64,000 nucleotides of DNA from Vibrio intestinalis. Its GTDB lineage: Bacteria > Pseudomonadota > Gammaproteobacteria > Enterobacterales > Vibrionaceae. Both the position numbers and the translations under genes were made by a program. The stretch lies in NCBI RefSeq assembly GCF_025195085.2, contig NZ_JANAVY020000001.1, forward strand, positions 682,001 to 746,000, read 5' to 3'. This document shows positions 56,378-64,000 of the stretch, piece after piece (the first letter of the stretch is position 1; each line of letters opens with the position of its first letter). The notes under the pieces were generated by a model. The model was given only the letters and a program-made list of their open reading frames with translations. It made no database searches and was not told the DNA's origin.

Positions 56378-57994
56378 TTATTCAAATTGGGTACTGGCCA
56401 ATTTTTTATACTGCTTATCGAAAGTCACCGCATGATATTGGTCACCGTCATCGTAGCGCACCAAATAATTCAATGGATCCGACAACAGTTGGAATGACAT
56501 GGTATGGTGATCGAACTCATCAAGAGCCAGCGGAATAAATTGATAATCTGGATACGAAATCAAATAAACTTGGCTATCTTGAGCAACCGCATAACCGTAA
56601 AACGCTTTATGGCGGTTTTCCGAAACTTGAACATAAACCAATTCATCAATATCGGAAGCAATATCGACCTTAGTTAATGAAACAACGTCATCGCCACGTT
56701 TTAAATTAAACAAGCTACCCTGTGCATCATAGATAAAGTACCCCCAATCAAATGGCTTCATGTTAGTGGTTTTACCCCAGACATGTTGAATTGGGAAGTG
56801 CATACCTTGTTGTTGTGCTAACTGATTAAGCTCCTGAGTTAATTCGGCATTTACCTTTGCGGTTTCTGCATCATAAACCGTTAACTGCTGAGCATGAGTG
56901 ACAAACACTTGCTCAGGAAAACGAATAGCACCAAGGGCGCTGTCAGGGTTAAATAATGGGTAAAGCGGTACTTCTAATTGCTCTAAACGAGTAGGATCGT
57001 ATTGCAAACTTAAACGTGAGGTACGAATTTGTTGTTTATTGTAGGTGATTTCTCCAACCGTAATTGGTAGCTTTCCTTGAATGTCCAAGTTTTTCCAATA
57101 AACAAACGGCAGCGCTTGTTCAAATTCCTGCTTGGTTAAATCTACTTGGGTGGTTCCATAGAAAAACTGATGATTTTCCGCATTTCTTTGAAAAACAAAA
57201 TCGCCCAACATCGCCGAGTGAAACAAATAAAACTTCGTATGTTGCACTGCGTATTTTTGATAGAAATCCCAGCTATTTGATACGCACAAAGCGGCAATAA
57301 TCACAGGCAACGAAGCGGTAAAACCCACCCACTCTATACGTCGAGTTTTCACACTCAAGAAGCTGTCTTTAACCAGTAATAATAACCAGAAAATCAACGC
57401 AGAATAGAGCAAGTCTAGCCATTCGAAATGCGGCTTAAATAATAGAATAACCGTCAATGACGTCGCGACGATTTTTATCGCTTTACGCCACCAATTGCTT
57501 TCCACTATGACTGCTGTTAAGCCTAAATAAGCGGCCATGGCCGCAAGCTGCCCATAAAGTAAATCTTGCGCCGTTAGCCAAACTAAATCTATCGGGTAAT
57601 AATGATTCATTACCCCTAAGGCAAAACTAATAATGATCGCATTGGCAATGAATATCACCACACAACCCGCGATAACGTGCTGAGCCACTACTTTGTTCAA
57701 AGACCAAGGTAGATGGGCCAATATACGCACTTTATTGCCTTGGACTTCGGGTATGTACTGACAACAAGCCACAATAACGGCGATAAAAATAAACCCATAA
57801 CTCAACCATGAATAAGGTTTATCTTGTAAGTGAACTAAGCGGTACCACATCATTGATTCTGGTTCGATGTTGGCAAATTGCCCCATCAAATCAAACACAA
57901 AATAACCACCCACAAATAGGCTAGCGATAAGCAAAGCGGCAAATCCCCGACGCAGCTTTAACCACTCTTTTTGATAGATTGCACTTAGTCTCAT
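56378..57994 (-). CDS. ABC-type membrane permease with a large periplasmic domain
   Basis: A 538-residue protein with about seven membrane helices in the first 245 residues (e.g. GFAALLIASLFVGGYFVFDLM, VVAQHVIAGCVVIFIANAIIISFALGV) and a roughly 290-residue, mostly beta soluble C-terminal part. The layout resembles ABC-2 permeases that carry an outside domain. It overlaps the ATPase gene by one base (TGATG), so they form one transporter. Substrate unknown; the neighbouring genes suggest a metal-related envelope function. Confidence 0.75.
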   Translation of the reverse strand: MRLSAIYQKEWLKLRRGFAALLIASLFVGGYFVFDLMGQFANIEPESMMWYRLVHLQDKPYSWLSYGFIFIAVIVACCQYIPEVQGNKVRILAHLPWSLNKVVAQHVIAGCVVIFIANAIIISFALGVMNHYYPIDLVWLTAQDLLYGQLAAMAAYLGLTAVIVESNWWRKAIKIVATSLTVILLFKPHFEWLDLLYSALIFWLLLLVKDSFLSVKTRRIEWVGFTASLPVIIAALCVSNSWDFYQKYAVQHTKFYLFHSAMLGDFVFQRNAENHQFFYGTTQVDLTKQEFEQALPFVYWKNLDIQGKLPITVGEITYNKQQIRTSRLSLQYDPTRLEQLEVPLYPLFNPDSALGAIRFPEQVFVTHAQQLTVYDAETAKVNAELTQELNQLAQQQGMHFPIQHVWGKTTNMKPFDWGYFIYDAQGSLFNLKRGDDVVSLTKVDIASDIDELVYVQVSENRHKAFYGYAVAQDSQVYLISYPDYQFIPLALDEFDHHTMSFQLLSDPLNYLVRYDDGDQYHAVTFDKQYKKLASTQFE

Positions 57995-58863
57995 CAGTAT
58001 TTCCCTACATAACCTAAAAAGCGCTGTTCGAAGTTCATCTCTACTGGCTGAAGATTAATGCCTAGCTCTTGTTGCAACTCTTCGATAGGCGCAAAAGAGT
58101 AGACCAAATGTTGATTACGATAGTGTTCAACCCGATGAATTTTCGCACTGGATTGCGCCTTTACTTCATTAGCTGCTTGGTAACAAGCAAACTGCTGATT
58201 GAAAGACTGCATACTGCTTTGATAAACATCTGTAGAGCGATCGACGATAGCAATTTGGTCAACCAGTGACTCCAAATCACTCATAACATGAGTGGTAATC
58301 AGTACTGTTTTATCTGTCCCTTCGAGGTAGTCTGACAGGTAATCAACAAACAAACGTCTGTAGCCTGCATCCAACCCCATCGAGTAATCATCGAGGATTA
58401 GTAAGTCAGCATCTTGAGCCAACAATAGGCCAAGTACGACTTGAGATTTTTGTCCGAAAGAAAGCGAAGAAAGAGGCTGTTGCATGCTGATATCCATCAG
58501 CGCGACCAGCTCATTAAAGTATCGTTTTTGCCAACGAGGATAGAAAGAAGAAAAGAACTGCTCAATTTGCTCGACGCTCATTGAGTCATAGCTGATAAAC
58601 CCTTCATAAAGCAGAGCAATGCGAGCACGCGTATCCGCTGTTAAGTAGTGCGCCGGCTCACCAAAAATCAAACATTCACCTTGCTGAGGTTTTAAGTAAC
58701 CCATCAACAAGTTGATCAATGTTGATTTCCCCACCCCGTTTTTGCCCAGTAAGCCAAATTTAGTTCCCGGCTCAATGGTTAAATTAAGGTCTTGGTAGAT
58801 CTTCTTCTCGCCATAGCTGTGGCTTAAGTTTTCAATTGAAATAACCGCTGAAGAATGACTCAT
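57994..58863 (-). CDS. ABC transporter ATP-binding protein
   Basis: A 289-residue ATPase. Walker A is GLLGKNGVGKSTL and the signature is SLSFGQKSQ, a variant of LSGGQ. Walker B reads LLILDDYSMGLD, with Asp where the catalytic Glu is usual. The H-loop is in LITTHVMSDLESL. About 75 residues follow the ATPase core. Partner of the permease, three bases after the exported 101-residue protein gene. Confidence 0.9.
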   Translation of the reverse strand: MSHSSAVISIENLSHSYGEKKIYQDLNLTIEPGTKFGLLGKNGVGKSTLINLLMGYLKPQQGECLIFGEPAHYLTADTRARIALLYEGFISYDSMSVEQIEQFFSSFYPRWQKRYFNELVALMDISMQQPLSSLSFGQKSQVVLGLLLAQDADLLILDDYSMGLDAGYRRLFVDYLSDYLEGTDKTVLITTHVMSDLESLVDQIAIVDRSTDVYQSSMQSFNQQFACYQAANEVKAQSSAKIHRVEHYRNQHLVYSFAPIEELQQELGINLQPVEMNFEQRFLGYVGKY

Positions 58864-58866
58864 CGA

Positions 58867-59172
58867 CTACTCCGTTATGTCTCGTCCATCGACATGCACT
58901 ACATGGCCTTCCCCGCCATTAAGCAGTACCGTAAAATCACCTTTTGGCTTCTCAAAGTAAACTTCGCCAAATTCATCAAGTTTCGTTTCCATCACCACAG
59001 AGCCATTTTGCTCAATACGAAACTCGACGCCCTCAGCACTTGCGCCGTCGCTAAATCCGCCTTCGCAAGTGATATAGCCGTTGCCTTCGTCATAGCAAGC
59101 CATTAACGCGGTATGTGCCATTGCTGGTGTCGCCGTCAAAGCCACCATCATGGCAAATATTGTTTTATTCAT
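58867..59172 (-). CDS. Small exported protein with predicted N-terminal histidine (paralogue B)
   Basis: A 101-residue protein from the ATG at 59172, which has AAAGGA seven bases upstream. The signal peptide MNKTIFAMMVALTATPAMA is followed by HTALMACYDEGNGYITCEGGFSDGASAEGVE, so signal cleavage would leave His1. Two cysteines are in the mature start. It is a clear paralogue of the 60080-60391 protein. Function unknown. It is three bases upstream of the ATPase gene. Confidence 0.75.
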   Translation of the reverse strand: MNKTIFAMMVALTATPAMAHTALMACYDEGNGYITCEGGFSDGASAEGVEFRIEQNGSVVMETKLDEFGEVYFEKPKGDFTVLLNGGEGHVVHVDGRDITE

Positions 59173-59205
59173 CACAGCATCCTTTGGGTTAATGCTAAAG
59201 GGCAA

Positions 59206-59227
59206 AAAGCTGGCCTAAGCCAGCTTT
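59206..59227 (-). terminator. Hairpin within the operon, after the DUF4198 gene
   Basis: AAAGCTGGC / GCCAGCTTT stem with a four-base loop and T run on the minus strand. It would reduce expression of the three downstream genes relative to the first two. Confidence 0.8.
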
Positions 59228-59251
59228 GTATTAGATGAAGTTGATTGGCTA

Positions 59252-60037
59252 TTAAAGCTCTTGAGCTTCAATCCAAAGAACTGCGTCTTGAGATAGTTCT
59301 TTACCTTTGTGCTCTGTGTCAGGACCAGAACCTAGACATGCAAAGCCCCACTTGCCAGCAGTTGGGATACCGAAAGTGAACATACCGTTCTCATCCGTTA
59401 CCGCTACGATTGCAGATGCAGGTGGCTCACGGAATGTATCTTTACCGAATGAGTTCGCAGCAGAGTCAATCTTAGTGTTGATCCACTCGATTTCACACTC
59501 TACGCCAGCTGCAGGTTTGCCTTCAGAAAGAAGTTGACCTGTGAACGTGCTGCCTGCGAATACTTGGTAAGGCTTGTTCTTAGGCACGATTTCAGTTTTC
59601 AGACCGATTGGTTGATCCCAACCAGTAGGCAGACCACCTTTGTTGATGTAACGCTTAGTGATCTGTTGGATGTAGATGTCTTCACCACCTTCGTAGTAAG
59701 GCGCTGGTACTACACCGAAGATGTAGTCACCGTTACGGCGTACTTTGTATTCTGCTTGGTAAGCGTCTGCTTGGTTATCGTGACCAGACCATTTAATTTG
59801 CTTTAGGTTTTTCAGTAGGTCAGTTTTTTCGTCTTTGAATACAACGAAGAACTCTTCTGGTGCGCCCATGTCCATAACGTGACCGTTATCCATTGGGTGA
59901 CCGAACACAAGTTTCATGTCTAGAGTTGCTGGTTTTTCTAGCTGTGACGTTGGAGTGTACAGTAATTGGAAGTGCGCGTGAGACGCTGCAGAAACTGCCA
60001 GTGCTGCTGCACCTGCCAATAGTGAAATCTTTTTCAT
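59252..60037 (-). CDS. DUF4198-family periplasmic metal-related protein
   Basis: A 261-residue exported protein. The signal MKKISLLAGAAALAVSAASHA is followed by HFQLLYTPTSQLEKPATLDMKLVFGHPMDNGHVMDMG, with a mature N-terminal His and a His/Met-rich stretch. DUF4198 (PF10670) proteins are often annotated as periplasmic components of nickel or cobalt uptake. Two immunoglobulin-like beta domains are likely (the second from about residue 165, FAGSTFTGQLLSEGKPAAGVECEI). Located 42 bases after the paralogue A gene. Confidence 0.85.
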   Translation of the reverse strand: MKKISLLAGAAALAVSAASHAHFQLLYTPTSQLEKPATLDMKLVFGHPMDNGHVMDMGAPEEFFVVFKDEKTDLLKNLKQIKWSGHDNQADAYQAEYKVRRNGDYIFGVVPAPYYEGGEDIYIQQITKRYINKGGLPTGWDQPIGLKTEIVPKNKPYQVFAGSTFTGQLLSEGKPAAGVECEIEWINTKIDSAANSFGKDTFREPPASAIVAVTDENGMFTFGIPTAGKWGFACLGSGPDTEHKGKELSQDAVLWIEAQEL

Positions 60038-60079
60038 TTGTTTGTTCCCTTAAAAAATATACAGATATAAATGTTTTAA

Positions 60080-60391
60080 TTATTCGACGATATCTTCGCC
60101 GTTAATTTCTAATGCATGGCCAGGGCCTGCGTTGAATACCACTTTGTATTGGCCTTCCGGCTTTTGGAATTCAAATTCGCCATCTTCAGTCATTTCGCTT
60201 TTGATAAGCTCTTTGCCGTCTGCATCAAGAACTAACATTTCTACGCCTGCTGCCGAAGAGCCATCCGAGAAACCGCCCTCACATAGGATCGTGTTGTCAC
60301 CGAAATCGTAACAAGAAAATAGAGGTGTATGAGCCATTGCGATGCTCGGTACGCCAGCGGCAATTAGCATAGCTAAAGTTAATTTCTTCAT
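60080..60391 (-). CDS. Small exported protein with predicted N-terminal histidine (paralogue A)
   Basis: A 103-residue protein. The signal peptide MKKLTLAMLIAAGVPSIAMA is followed by HTPLFSCYDFGDNTILCEGGFSDGSSAAGVEMLV, again with a mature N-terminal His and two nearby cysteines, then a DG(E/K) beta-turn and FxxPxGxxxVxxNxGxGH...(D/E)I. It is paralogous to the 58867-59172 protein. First gene of the minus-strand operon, divergent from feoA with a Fur box and an FNR box between. Confidence 0.75.
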   Translation of the reverse strand: MKKLTLAMLIAAGVPSIAMAHTPLFSCYDFGDNTILCEGGFSDGSSAAGVEMLVLDADGKELIKSEMTEDGEFEFQKPEGQYKVVFNAGPGHALEINGEDIVE

Positions 60392-60492
60392 GAGATATCC
60401 TCACTCTGTGAAGTAGTCGAGTAATGGTGTTTTATCTTTAATTTTGTCAATTAGGTGCATATCCAGACCCCAATTGACCAGAGTGTGAATTG

Positions 60493-60556
60493 ATAGCGAT
60501 TATCAGTTTCACTCGTATTGATCCAAATCAAACTTAAACCGGATGATTCTTACTAT
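60493..60556. promoter_or_regulatory. Fur box, FNR box and -10 in the feo divergent spacer
   Basis: GATAGCGATTATCAGTTTC at 60493-60511 matches the Fur consensus at 14 of 19 positions. TTGATCCAAATCAA at 60519-60532 is a perfect FNR site (TTGAT-N4-ATCAA). TACTAT at 60551-60556 is a suitable -10 for feoA, placing the FNR site about 38-42 bases upstream of its start. Iron repression and anaerobic activation are both expected. Confidence 0.75.
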
Positions 60557-60618
60557 CATTTGCATGTGAGAGTTAACACCCTCCTTTACCCCAAGCCCGA
60601 AAACTACTGATAACAATT

Positions 60619-60852
60619 ATGAAACAAAGACTTACGAGCCTGAAACCAGGTGACACTGGCGTAATTTCTGCACATTTTTCTGAAGGTATGGTACGACAAC
60701 GATTGCTTGATCTAGGTCTCATTCCACAGACCGAAGTCGAATTTGTTCGTTATGCCCCCCTCGGTGATCCGATCGAAATCAAAGTAGGCCGAACCAATGT
60801 GGTTATCCGTGCGGCAGAAGCTGAAACCGTGTTGATCGAGACCCTGTCGTAG
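60619..60852 (+). CDS. feoA: Ferrous iron transport accessory protein FeoA
   Basis: A 77-residue SH3-like cytoplasmic protein (MKQRLTSLKPGDTGVISAHFSEGMVRQRLLDLGLIPQTEVEFVRYAPLGDPIEIKVGRTNVVIRAAEAETVLIE), close to the full FeoA pattern. It regulates FeoB. It is 24 bases upstream of feoB. The SD is weak. Confidence 0.96.
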   Translation: MKQRLTSLKPGDTGVISAHFSEGMVRQRLLDLGLIPQTEVEFVRYAPLGDPIEIKVGRTNVVIRAAEAETVLIETLS

Positions 60853-60876
60853 CATCGCAGAAATGGAGTTGTAGCA

Positions 60877-63375
60877 ATGCAAAGAAAAAAAATACTACTG
60901 GCCGGACAGCAGAATGCTGGTAAGTCGACCATCTTCAATATGCTTACCGGTGCTCGCCAGCACGTAGCAAACTACCCCGGCGTAACCGTAGATAAGAAAA
61001 CTGGCTACTTTAGTAACTCGGCTGGCGCATTTGAACTTATCGACTTACCGGGCACCTACAGCCTGACCAGCTTCTCTTTAGAAGAACGTGTCGCCCGTAA
61101 AGCGCTACGTGAAGAACAAGCCGATTGCGTACTTAACGTAATGGATGCGGCCAACTTGAGCCGTTCTTTGCATTTGACCCTTCAGTTGCTAGAGCTAGAA
61201 CTGCCAGTTGTCGTCGCACTCAACATGATGGATGTGGTGCGAAAAGAAGGCATGGAGATCGACGCCCAAGCGCTAGCTAAACAGCTTAACCTGCCAGTTA
61301 TTGAATGTGTGGGTCGTTTAGGTAAAGGGGTAACCGAAATTTCTAATGAAATTGCGCACGCTAAAGTGAGCGATTTCCACATCGAATATCCTAAGCTTGA
61401 GGCAAGCATAGAATTAATCAGCAATCAGTTAGCCTTGGCCAATATCGATGATCTACCAAGTAAGCGCTGGCTCAGCTTACGCCTGCTTGAAAACGATCAA
61501 GAAGCCAAACAGTGGCTAGAGAAGCATGCTGACAGCCAATTCTGGCAAACCATTGAAGAAACCGTAGCCAACCAACAAGGGCAACTGATTGAGCAATTAG
61601 ATGGTCAAATCAACGACTACATCGTTGCTCAGCGCCAAAAGAAAGTGGCTCACCTACTTGATAGCTGTTTAACGCAAGTTAGCCAATCTGATAAGCCTTC
61701 TGTCACCAGTAAAATTGATCGCGTCGTGCTAAGCCGCCTTGGTGCACCTGCGTTTCTTATTGCAACAGTATTTATCATCTACCAAAGTGCCATCGTTTAT
61801 GGCTACGAGCTCACTAACTATTGGTGGCCATATCTGGCTTCGTTTAGAGAAATTGTCGCGGCCATCTTACCTGATGCTGGTTTCCTGCATGACCCATACA
61901 CCCGCTCACTCGGACTTTGGGTAGTTGATTCAGCCAACACACTGCTGAACTATATTCCTATCTTCTTAATTCTCTTTGCACTAATTGCAATTATTGAAGA
62001 TTCTGGCTACATGGCGCGCATCGCCTTCATTGCCGATAAAGCTCTAAGCAAATTTGGCTTACACGGACAAAGCACCTTACCGATGATCTTAGCTGGCGTA
62101 TTTGCCGGCGGCTGCGCGGTGCCGGGCGTCATGGCAACCAAAGGCATTCCCGATAACCGTGCTCGTTTAGCCACCATCATGACAGTGCCATTTATGAACT
62201 GTTTGGCTAAAGTCCCTCTGTATACGCTGCTGCTGGGTATCTTCTTTGTTGAAGACAAGTCGCTGATGACTTTCTACATCTCGACCATCACCATCATTGC
62301 AGCCCTTCTGGTGGCCAAACTTCTCACAACAACCGTATTACGTAACCAGCAACCATCGCCATTTGTCATGGAACTGCCGCGCTACAACATGCCAACTTTA
62401 CGCAGTGTGATCACCCGTTCCATCGAACGTACTTGGATTTACATTAAGAAAGTCGGCACCATCGTACTGGCAGTATCAACGGTGATTTTCGTATTACTGC
62501 AGTTCCCAGGCGTGCCTCAAGAGAGTGAGGCGAAATATCAAGCTCAAGCAGAAAAAGCCGTGACCAAATTTGAGCGTGCCATCGCGAAAACCGACTACGC
62601 TGAATCCATCACCACCGAATCACTTCCAGCGCTTGTGAACTTCTACACCGATTTCAAACGCGCGAAGCTCAACGCAAAAGGTGCTGAGGCATCAAAGCAA
62701 GTTAACGAAAACTTTAAAGCCCGTGACGAGTTGTTCTTCTCTATCATCGCGCCAGCGAAGGGAGACAAACAAGCAAAAACAACTCACCGCGCGCTGCGTA
62801 AAGTGGTGTCAGCACGTAAGAAAATTCGTCGTGAAATGAAAGAAGAGCGCCTTGAAGCTTCGCTACTTGGCAGCATGGGCCGCAGTTTAGAACCGGTAAC
62901 GCAATACGCAGGTTTTGACTGGAAGATTAACGTGGCGCTGTTCTCTTCTTTTGCAGCTCGTGAAAGCAGCGTGGCGACACTCGGCGTGCTATTCCAACAA
63001 GATGAAGACAGCAACCAGAAGCTAGAAGAGCGAATGGGCGAATCATCAGAGCTAAGCGGTCACGGTGAACTGGCGGCAGTGGCACTGATCTTATTTTTCA
63101 TTCTATACCCACCATGTTTGGCAACTGTCATGATGATTAAAGTTCAAACAGGTAAATACAAATGGATGCTTCTATCGATCTTTTTACCAACAGCCCTTGG
63201 TTTCGCGGTAGCAACTGCGGTTTATACCATAGGTACAGCCTTTAGCCTGAGTGGTGTGGCAATGATGACAGGCGCTTACTTTACTGGCTTATTGGGCTTA
63301 GTCATTATTGCGATGAAAGATTGGTGGTTTAAGCGGAAAATGCCAAAAGAAATTCCAATTAAAATGACGGAGTAA
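60877..63375 (+). CDS. feoB: Ferrous iron permease FeoB
   Basis: A large (832-residue) inner-membrane ferrous iron transporter. The N-terminal G domain has G1 GQQNAGKST, switch NYPGVTVDKKTG, G3 DLPGTYSL and G4 NMMD. The membrane part has two gate regions with the conserved GCAVPGVMATKGIPDNRARLATIM (first) and the C-terminal FSSFAARESSVATLGVLF (second). A charged, helical insert of about 130 residues lies between the two gate halves (around residues 550-680). Longer than E. coli FeoB (773). Pairs with FeoA and the Cys-rich protein downstream. Confidence 0.97.
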   Translation: MQRKKILLAGQQNAGKSTIFNMLTGARQHVANYPGVTVDKKTGYFSNSAGAFELIDLPGTYSLTSFSLEERVARKALREEQADCVLNVMDAANLSRSLHLTLQLLELELPVVVALNMMDVVRKEGMEIDAQALAKQLNLPVIECVGRLGKGVTEISNEIAHAKVSDFHIEYPKLEASIELISNQLALANIDDLPSKRWLSLRLLENDQEAKQWLEKHADSQFWQTIEETVANQQGQLIEQLDGQINDYIVAQRQKKVAHLLDSCLTQVSQSDKPSVTSKIDRVVLSRLGAPAFLIATVFIIYQSAIVYGYELTNYWWPYLASFREIVAAILPDAGFLHDPYTRSLGLWVVDSANTLLNYIPIFLILFALIAIIEDSGYMARIAFIADKALSKFGLHGQSTLPMILAGVFAGGCAVPGVMATKGIPDNRARLATIMTVPFMNCLAKVPLYTLLLGIFFVEDKSLMTFYISTITIIAALLVAKLLTTTVLRNQQPSPFVMELPRYNMPTLRSVITRSIERTWIYIKKVGTIVLAVSTVIFVLLQFPGVPQESEAKYQAQAEKAVTKFERAIAKTDYAESITTESLPALVNFYTDFKRAKLNAKGAEASKQVNENFKARDELFFSIIAPAKGDKQAKTTHRALRKVVSARKKIRREMKEERLEASLLGSMGRSLEPVTQYAGFDWKINVALFSSFAARESSVATLGVLFQQDEDSNQKLEERMGESSELSGHGELAAVALILFFILYPPCLATVMMIKVQTGKYKWMLLSIFLPTALGFAVATAVYTIGTAFSLSGVAMMTGAYFTGLLGLVIIAMKDWWFKRKMPKEIPIKMTE

Positions 63376-63381
63376 TCGAGT

Positions 63382-63534
63382 ATGTATGGTCAAGAAATAC
63401 AATTCTGGGACATTGCCATCGTTGCTCTAGCCGTGGGTGGAGCAGGCTACTACATCTACCGTAAGCTGTTCAAAAAACCGGGTTGCAGTGGCTGTAGTTC
63501 ATGCCCAAGTGCCAAAAAAGCGAAAAAGCACTAA
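63382..63534 (+). CDS. FeoB-associated Cys-rich membrane protein
   Basis: A 50-residue protein: MYGQEIQFWDIAIVALAVGGAGYYIYRKLF forms a short head and one membrane helix, then KKPGCSGCSSCPSAKKAKKH gives a CxxCxxC tail. This is the PF12669-type FeoB partner rather than the winged-helix FeoC of V. cholerae and E. coli. It is six bases after feoB, so it is the last gene of the feo operon. The cysteines could bind iron or an iron-sulfur cluster. Confidence 0.85.
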   Translation: MYGQEIQFWDIAIVALAVGGAGYYIYRKLFKKPGCSGCSSCPSAKKAKKH

Positions 63535-63554
63535 CTTAGCCAATCGCAAAATTC

Positions 63555-63579
63555 AAAAGGGGCGTTCTCGCCCCTTTTT
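63555..63579. terminator. Terminator after the feo operon
   Basis: AAAAGGGGCG / CGCCCCTTTTT stem with a four-base loop; flanking A and T runs let it serve both strands. Confidence 0.92.
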
Positions 63580-63609
63580 GTTGTCCCTTTTCAGATAAAT
63601 ACACGCCAG

Positions 63610-63996
63610 CTAACGGGTAACTGCGCAGCTCACCTGATCAAGTAACTGCCTTTCGCTGCGTGTAAATCGATATTCAAAGTTGTCTGGCTTAATCAATAGC
63701 ACTTGTTTTAACCGTTCAGGTACCGCTTGATTGCACTCCAGTAGGATTTCTAAGAACTCATTCACTGAGAGGTTGTGTACTTTTCGTAGCCCTTTATCAA
63801 ACTCACCGATATCGGCAAATGGCGTGACGGCGTCATCGCTGCGGCGATAAATACTTTGAAACTTTGCCTCAGTCGCCCTGCGGTCAATATCTTCAAAGCG
63901 CATTGCTGCCGCATCTGGCACCGCTTTTACTCTTGTGCTGCCTTGGTGCTCTTCCCAACTGACTCCACACACCGATAAGGTAAACAAGGATGGCAT
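63610..63996 (-). CDS. Hypothetical protein, possibly cut by the window edge
   Basis: A 128-residue frame from an ATG at 63996; the frame stays open to the window edge, so the true start may lie outside. The sequence (FEDIDRRATEAKFQSIYRRSDDAVTPFADIGEFDKGLRKVHNLSVNEFLEILLECNQAVPERLKQVLLI) is mixed and soluble, with no motif I recognise. It converges on the feo operon across a shared terminator. Confidence 0.55.
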   Translation of the reverse strand: MPSLFTLSVCGVSWEEHQGSTRVKAVPDAAAMRFEDIDRRATEAKFQSIYRRSDDAVTPFADIGEFDKGLRKVHNLSVNEFLEILLECNQAVPERLKQVLLIKPDNFEYRFTRSERQLLDQVSCAVTR

Positions 63997-64000
63997 ATGT

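Noticed and set aside
1..64000. CRISPR arrays, insertion sequences, integrase or prophage genes, toxin-antitoxin pairs
   Set aside because: None seen on reading the window; no repeated spacer pattern and no transposase or integrase motif.

Overview
The window looks like about 64 kb of a Vibrio chromosome (Vibrionaceae, not obviously V. cholerae itself). The evidence is the tig-clpP-clpX-lon-hupB-ppiD-comEA run, the ybaN-apt-dnaX-ybaB-recR run, an ECF sigma/DUF3379 pair next to tandem fadL genes, a psychrophilic-Vibrio-type alkaline phosphatase, an IrgA-like receptor and a dctBD/dctPQM TRAP locus. No rRNA, tRNA, CRISPR array, insertion sequence or prophage was seen. Most genes are ordinary chromosomal genes with clear intrinsic terminators between units.

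Layout. 1-7.5 kb: end of a ChaN-like gene, a BCCT osmolyte transporter, secreted alkaline phosphatase, an MscS channel and small cysteine-cluster and stress genes. 7.5-11.5 kb: an amino-acid catabolic module (RidA, a CyuA-type L-cysteine desulfidase/serine deaminase relative and a YheO-type regulator) divergent from an HAAAP permease, with repeated candidate operators between them. 11.5-13.9 kb: a PrtV-like M6 metalloprotease beside a very AT-rich spacer. 14.3-18.8 kb: recR-ybaB-dnaX-apt-ybaN plus an unannotated 43-codon membrane ORF; dnaX carries a complete frameshift signal. 19-23.3 kb: RssB-like regulator, LysR regulator, ydjA and a solitary trpB with a strong TrpR-like operator. 23.3-31.8 kb: fatty-acid region (fadIJ and two fadL) with FadR-like operators, a candidate sRNA and an ECF sigma/anti-sigma pair. 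31.9-40.7 kb: comEA, ppiD, hupB, lon (sigma32-like promoter), clpX, clpP, tig. 41.2-50.8 kb: dctBD and dctPQM, with a sigma54 promoter and two phased activator sites, split by a five-gene cassette of small, mostly exported proteins. 50.8-63.6 kb: selO, a 33-codon membrane ORF, then iron acquisition: a catecholate receptor with a periplasmic esterase, an ABC exporter with three small exported proteins predicted to start with histidine, and feoAB plus a Cys-rich FeoB partner.

How it fits together. The fatty-acid genes look like one FadR-controlled uptake and beta-oxidation set. The dct genes look like a self-contained two-component/TRAP circuit for C4-dicarboxylates. The right end looks like an iron block under Fur and FNR. 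The items most worth pursuing are the structured minus-strand RNA at 26983-27142, the histidine-fronted exported-protein operon at 56378-60391, the SD-masking hairpin upstream of dctP, the TrpR-controlled orphan trpB, and the small membrane ORFs. All motif calls were made by eye; no similarity search was run.
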